From contig JBGTLA010000167.1 of assembly GCA_041744375.1 (NCBI GenBank), positions 1-24,709 on the forward strand: DNA of 24,709 nucleotides, read 5' to 3'. How positions within the stretch are numbered: position 1 is the stretch's first letter; every line of letters starts with the position of its first letter. The notes under the pieces were generated by a model. That model made no database searches, was not told the DNA's origin, and worked only from the letters and a program-made list of their open reading frames with translations. Origin of the DNA: JBGTLA01 sp041744375 (GTDB lineage Bacteria > Actinomycetota > Acidimicrobiia > Spongiisociales > ZC4RG35). Both the position numbers and the translations under genes were made by a program. Shown here piece by piece: positions 22,035 to 24,709 of the stretch.

Positions 22035-22787
22035 ATGATCCCGTCCCCGCCCTTGCCGTCTCCTTCGAGCCGGCCGAGGTTCAGGTGGCTTCGGCTCTCG
22101 CTCTTGGTCGTGACCGCATTGACGATGTGGGCTGCTCTGAGCGGATTCACGGTCGTTCCTGGCCATCCCGTGTCCGTGTCCGGAGCAACCTCGGGCGAGT
22201 TGGGGGTCATTGCCGATAGTCTCGAACTCTTCACAACAGCGGGTTTGAGCGTGCCGCGTACCCATGTCCACGTGGCCGAACCCGGTTCCCGGTTGTGTCG
22301 GCGGCGGCCCGTGCACGGCTACGCATTAGAGAGTGGCGTCGGCAACTATGTGTGGTTGTGCACGGTCCAGCCGAAGACGGTGGTGCACGAGATTGCCCAC
22401 ATCTGGACCTACCAGTATCTCAACCGTACGGTACGGGCCTCGTGGGCGGAGCGTCGCGGTGTGGCGGCGTGGCGGGGTGGAGGCCACCAGTGGCAGAACA
22501 GCGGAGCCGAGCATGCCGCCGACATCCTCACCTGGTACGTCTACTTCCACGATCTGGGCCTCCACCCACGTCGAATCAGCGGTACGACCACCGCCGAAGG
22601 CTTCCTCGACGACGTCGCCTGGCTCATCGCAGTGAGCGACGATCCGGCGTTGGGGGCCGAGGACCGCTTGCTGGTGCTGGGCGGGGAGTTGGCCCCCATC
22701 AGCGCGGGGGAACTGGGCGAAGACACCGACTTGTTCAGCGACCCGTTGCCTGCCGTGGAGACCGACCCAGTGACTGCCGCTCCGTAG
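22035..22787 (+). CDS. Secreted or membrane-anchored HExxH metallopeptidase candidate
   Basis: From ATG 22035 the 250-residue product has a Pro-rich basic lead (MIPSPPLPSPSSRPRFRW) and one hydrophobic segment, LRLSLLVVTALTMWAALSG, a signal peptide or anchor. The outer domain carries VVHEIAHIWTYQYL, a zinc-binding HExxH motif, and further on GAEHAADILTWYV, whose Glu or Asp could be the third ligand as in gluzincin-like enzymes. Cys residues in GSRLCRRR and YVWLCTVQ may form a disulfide. The family is not one I can name. ATG 21978, 19 codons earlier, is another start; neither has a clear ribosome binding site. It converges with the penicillin acylase family gene. Confidence 0.7.
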   Translation: MIPSPPLPSPSSRPRFRWLRLSLLVVTALTMWAALSGFTVVPGHPVSVSGATSGELGVIADSLELFTTAGLSVPRTHVHVAEPGSRLCRRRPVHGYALESGVGNYVWLCTVQPKTVVHEIAHIWTYQYLNRTVRASWAERRGVAAWRGGGHQWQNSGAEHAADILTWYVYFHDLGLHPRRISGTTTAEGFLDDVAWLIAVSDDPALGAEDRLLVLGGELAPISAGELGEDTDLFSDPLPAVETDPVTAAP

Positions 22788-22930
22788 AGGTCGGAGGCTG
22801 AGCCGACAGGTGAGTGAAGGCGCGGAGAGACGGACGGCCAAGCCATGGAGCACCGTGCTGGAGCGGCGCCGGGTCCTGCCGCCGGCGCACCTTCGAGTCC
22901 CGTTACGTCAATGCCGCAGACCGGACCTCA
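22788..22930. other. Convergent intergenic spacer
   Basis: A 5-bp inverted pair GTCGG/CCGAC (22790-22794, 22803-22807) follows the metallopeptidase stop, without a T-tract. I see nothing else. Confidence 0.35.
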
Positions 22931-24709
22931 TCAAGGTGGAGGCGCCGCCCCAGCAGGGGTCAAATGGAGAACGCCGGAGGGATCCACCGGCGCCTCGGCC
23001 CCGAAGGGCATGGGGTGGGTCTGTCCGCGCGTCCAGGCGTCGATCATGCTCGTGTAGTGGCGGTGAAAGGCGTGGCCGGACTGACCCGTCGTGTTGATCC
23101 AGCGCGATCCGGAGAAATCCGACAAGTCGACCACCATGCGCATCGACGGCAGGGCTATGACCCCGTAGCCCTCCGGGGCGAACCAGGCGGTGGCGTTGAC
23201 GATCGCCGGGCCGCCGGAGACGTCGGGAGAAGCCCTTCGATTGAAGATCGCCTCGATGGGTGCGAAGCCCGATTGGCCGAGTGTCTGATGCCGGAACTCT
23301 GCCAGGTGGATGTCCCCCCATCGCCATCGACTGGAGTCGGTCCCCAGCCTGTCGGTGATCTCGGCGTGCGCTGATGCGACCGCCCGGGCCAGCGTCGCCG
23401 ATCGGTCCTGGATGCCGTCGATTGCGACGTCGTTCCACCACGGGTCGTTGGGCGAGTCCAGCAGGTCGGCCACTACTCGGAAGAAGCGACCACCACCGGC
23501 TGCTTCGTATCCGTCGGGCAGTTCGTCGTCGAACGTCGCGGCGAGGAGATGGCGCCAAACGGCCGCGTAGGCGGCGGCACCAGCGCTGTCGGCTGCCATG
23601 TCGTATGGCCGACTGACTTCCACCCAACGAGTCAGTACTTCCTGGATCTCCGAGATGGCGGCGTCATCGGGTTCCAGCGCGAGGACAGCTTGGACCACGG
23701 GCGGCGCCGATGGATCGAAGTGATCCATCTGGATCAGGGCGAAATCTTCGGGCGTCAGGCTCTCGCGATCCTCCAGCAGTTGGGCGATGCGGGCGGCTCG
23801 ATAGCCGTAGGCATGGTCTCTCCCGATGAAATAGGGGTACGACTCGTCAACCAGGGGCTGGTTGGCGGTGACGATGACACCCGAGGGTGGGTCGAAAAGG
23901 GTCGGGAGCTCCTCGAAGGGGATGAACCCGTCCCACTCGTAGTCCGACGTCCACCCCGGAACTGGGTAGCGGCCGTCGCCCGCCCGACGAATCGGGATGG
24001 CGCCGGTGGCCTGATAACCGATATGCCCGTAGATGTCGGCGTACACCAGGTTCTGGGCAGCGACGTCGAACCGGGAAGCCGCCTCACGGAAGGAGGCCCA
24101 GTCGGTGGCCGTGTTGATTCCCAGCAGCGACTCGAAGAGGCTCGACGCTTCGAGACCCCGCCACCGCAGTGCCACCTCGAAGTGGTCAGGCAACGGGAGG
24201 TCCCCTCGCTCGAGATCGTCGAGGCTTCCGTACCGACCTGAGATGATGGGCCCGTGACGGGTTGACCTGACCACGAGCGGTAGGTCGTCCCCGCCCGCCA
24301 CCCGGATGGTCTCGGTGCGCTCCTCGAAGGGCACCCACTCGCCGTCGACCTCGTAATGACCGTTGCCATCGGTTCTCTCCACGTACAGGTCCATCGTGTC
24401 GGGAGCCAGGTTGGTGACTCCCCAGGCGATGTGCTGGTTGTGGCCCACCACGACACCGGGTGCGCCAGGAAAACTGAATCCGGTCACTCGATAGGGGCAT
24501 TCGGGCCCGAGGTCTCGGCACCACAGTCGGGACTGATACCAGATGGAGGGGATCTGAATGCCCAGGTGCGGATCGTTGGCGAGCAGCGGAGCGCCAGAGG
24601 CAGTGCGGGTGCCGTCCACCACCCAGTTGTTGGATCCAACGCCTTCGAGCGGTCGACCAAGGACCGCATCGGCCGCCGCCACTTGGGTGCCGGCCCGGGC
24701 CACGGCGTC
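22931..24709 (-). CDS. Penicillin acylase family protein (5' end outside the window)
   Basis: The frame is open to the right edge, giving the last 592 residues. These N-terminal nucleophile hydrolases are made as one chain that cuts itself before a Ser. That point is visible near the start of the fragment as GVGSNNWVVDG, where the Ser after Gly would become the nucleophile of the beta chain. Supporting blocks are LLANDPHLGIQIPSIWY, GAPGVVVGHNQHIAWGVTN, RHGPIISG and VIVTANQPL with the oxyanion-hole Asn. The C-terminus has WRWGDIHLAEFRHQ and HAFHRHYTSMIDAWTRGQTHPM, common in the family. Members cleave amides of beta-lactams, acyl-homoserine lactones or other N-acyl compounds; which applies here cannot be told. 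They are usually exported, but the signal peptide would lie outside the window. Confidence 0.93.
   Translation of the reverse strand, partial: DAVARAGTQVAAADAVLGRPLEGVGSNNWVVDGTRTASGAPLLANDPHLGIQIPSIWYQSRLWCRDLGPECPYRVTGFSFPGAPGVVVGHNQHIAWGVTNLAPDTMDLYVERTDGNGHYEVDGEWVPFEERTETIRVAGGDDLPLVVRSTRHGPIISGRYGSLDDLERGDLPLPDHFEVALRWRGLEASSLFESLLGINTATDWASFREAASRFDVAAQNLVYADIYGHIGYQATGAIPIRRAGDGRYPVPGWTSDYEWDGFIPFEELPTLFDPPSGVIVTANQPLVDESYPYFIGRDHAYGYRAARIAQLLEDRESLTPEDFALIQMDHFDPSAPPVVQAVLALEPDDAAISEIQEVLTRWVEVSRPYDMAADSAGAAAYAAVWRHLLAATFDDELPDGYEAAGGGRFFRVVADLLDSPNDPWWNDVAIDGIQDRSATLARAVASAHAEITDRLGTDSSRWRWGDIHLAEFRHQTLGQSGFAPIEAIFNRRASPDVSGGPAIVNATAWFAPEGYGVIALPSMRMVVDLSDFSGSRWINTTGQSGHAFHRHYTSMIDAWTRGQTHPMPFGAEAPVDPSGVLHLTPAGAAPPP

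Noticed and set aside
1..24709. CRISPR array, rRNA or tRNA genes
   Set aside because: No regularly spaced repeats and no recognisable rRNA or tRNA sequence were found by reading.

Overview
The window is chromosomal DNA from a high-GC bacterium, most likely an actinobacterium. The evidence is a two-domain GlnE, glutamine-dependent NadE, a SARP-type (BTAD) regulator, exported proteins with Thr-rich linkers, SLH-like modules, and a repeated TANNNT box 6-9 bases before start codons that suggests leaderless mRNAs. A class such as Acidimicrobiia would fit, but that is an inference.

Layout. 1-554: C-terminal end of an IS630-type transposase, then a gene-free stretch. 555-12021: dense housekeeping DNA. 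It holds an M20 amidohydrolase and glnE (minus strand), a divergent nadE plus class IV aminotransferase operon (plus), an M23 peptidase (minus), a lipoprotein (plus), greA (minus), and the plus-strand run selD, thioredoxin-like ferredoxin, alpha/beta hydrolase. 12022-17907: a looser accessory-looking region of single genes or pairs (AAA NTPase, ArsR plus VOC protein, PaaI-like thioesterase, APH-like phosphotransferase, methyltransferase, two small unknown genes). Its long spacers carry several related short repeats. 18043-21566 (minus): a probable operon of a 56-residue membrane protein, a coupled 78-codon ORF, and a 1027-residue regulator that fuses a SARP/BTAD DNA-binding part, a STAND-type NTPase and a PnrA/BMP-like ligand-binding domain. 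21978-24709: a secreted HExxH metallopeptidase candidate (plus) converging on a penicillin acylase family gene (minus) that runs off the right edge.

How genes may work together. glnE and nadE are divergent with 23 bases between their starts and both concern glutamine use. selD, the ferredoxin and the hydrolase form a short co-directional run; selD and the ferredoxin gene have the same TACCGT box exactly 6 bases before their ATG. The ArsR regulator and VOC protein overlap by 4 bases and look like a self-regulated pair. The two most notable items are the SARP-STAND-BMP fusion, which looks like a cytoplasmic one-protein ligand sensor, and the family of gene-border repeats at 12-17.8 kb, which hints at cassette-like acquisition although no integrase is present here.
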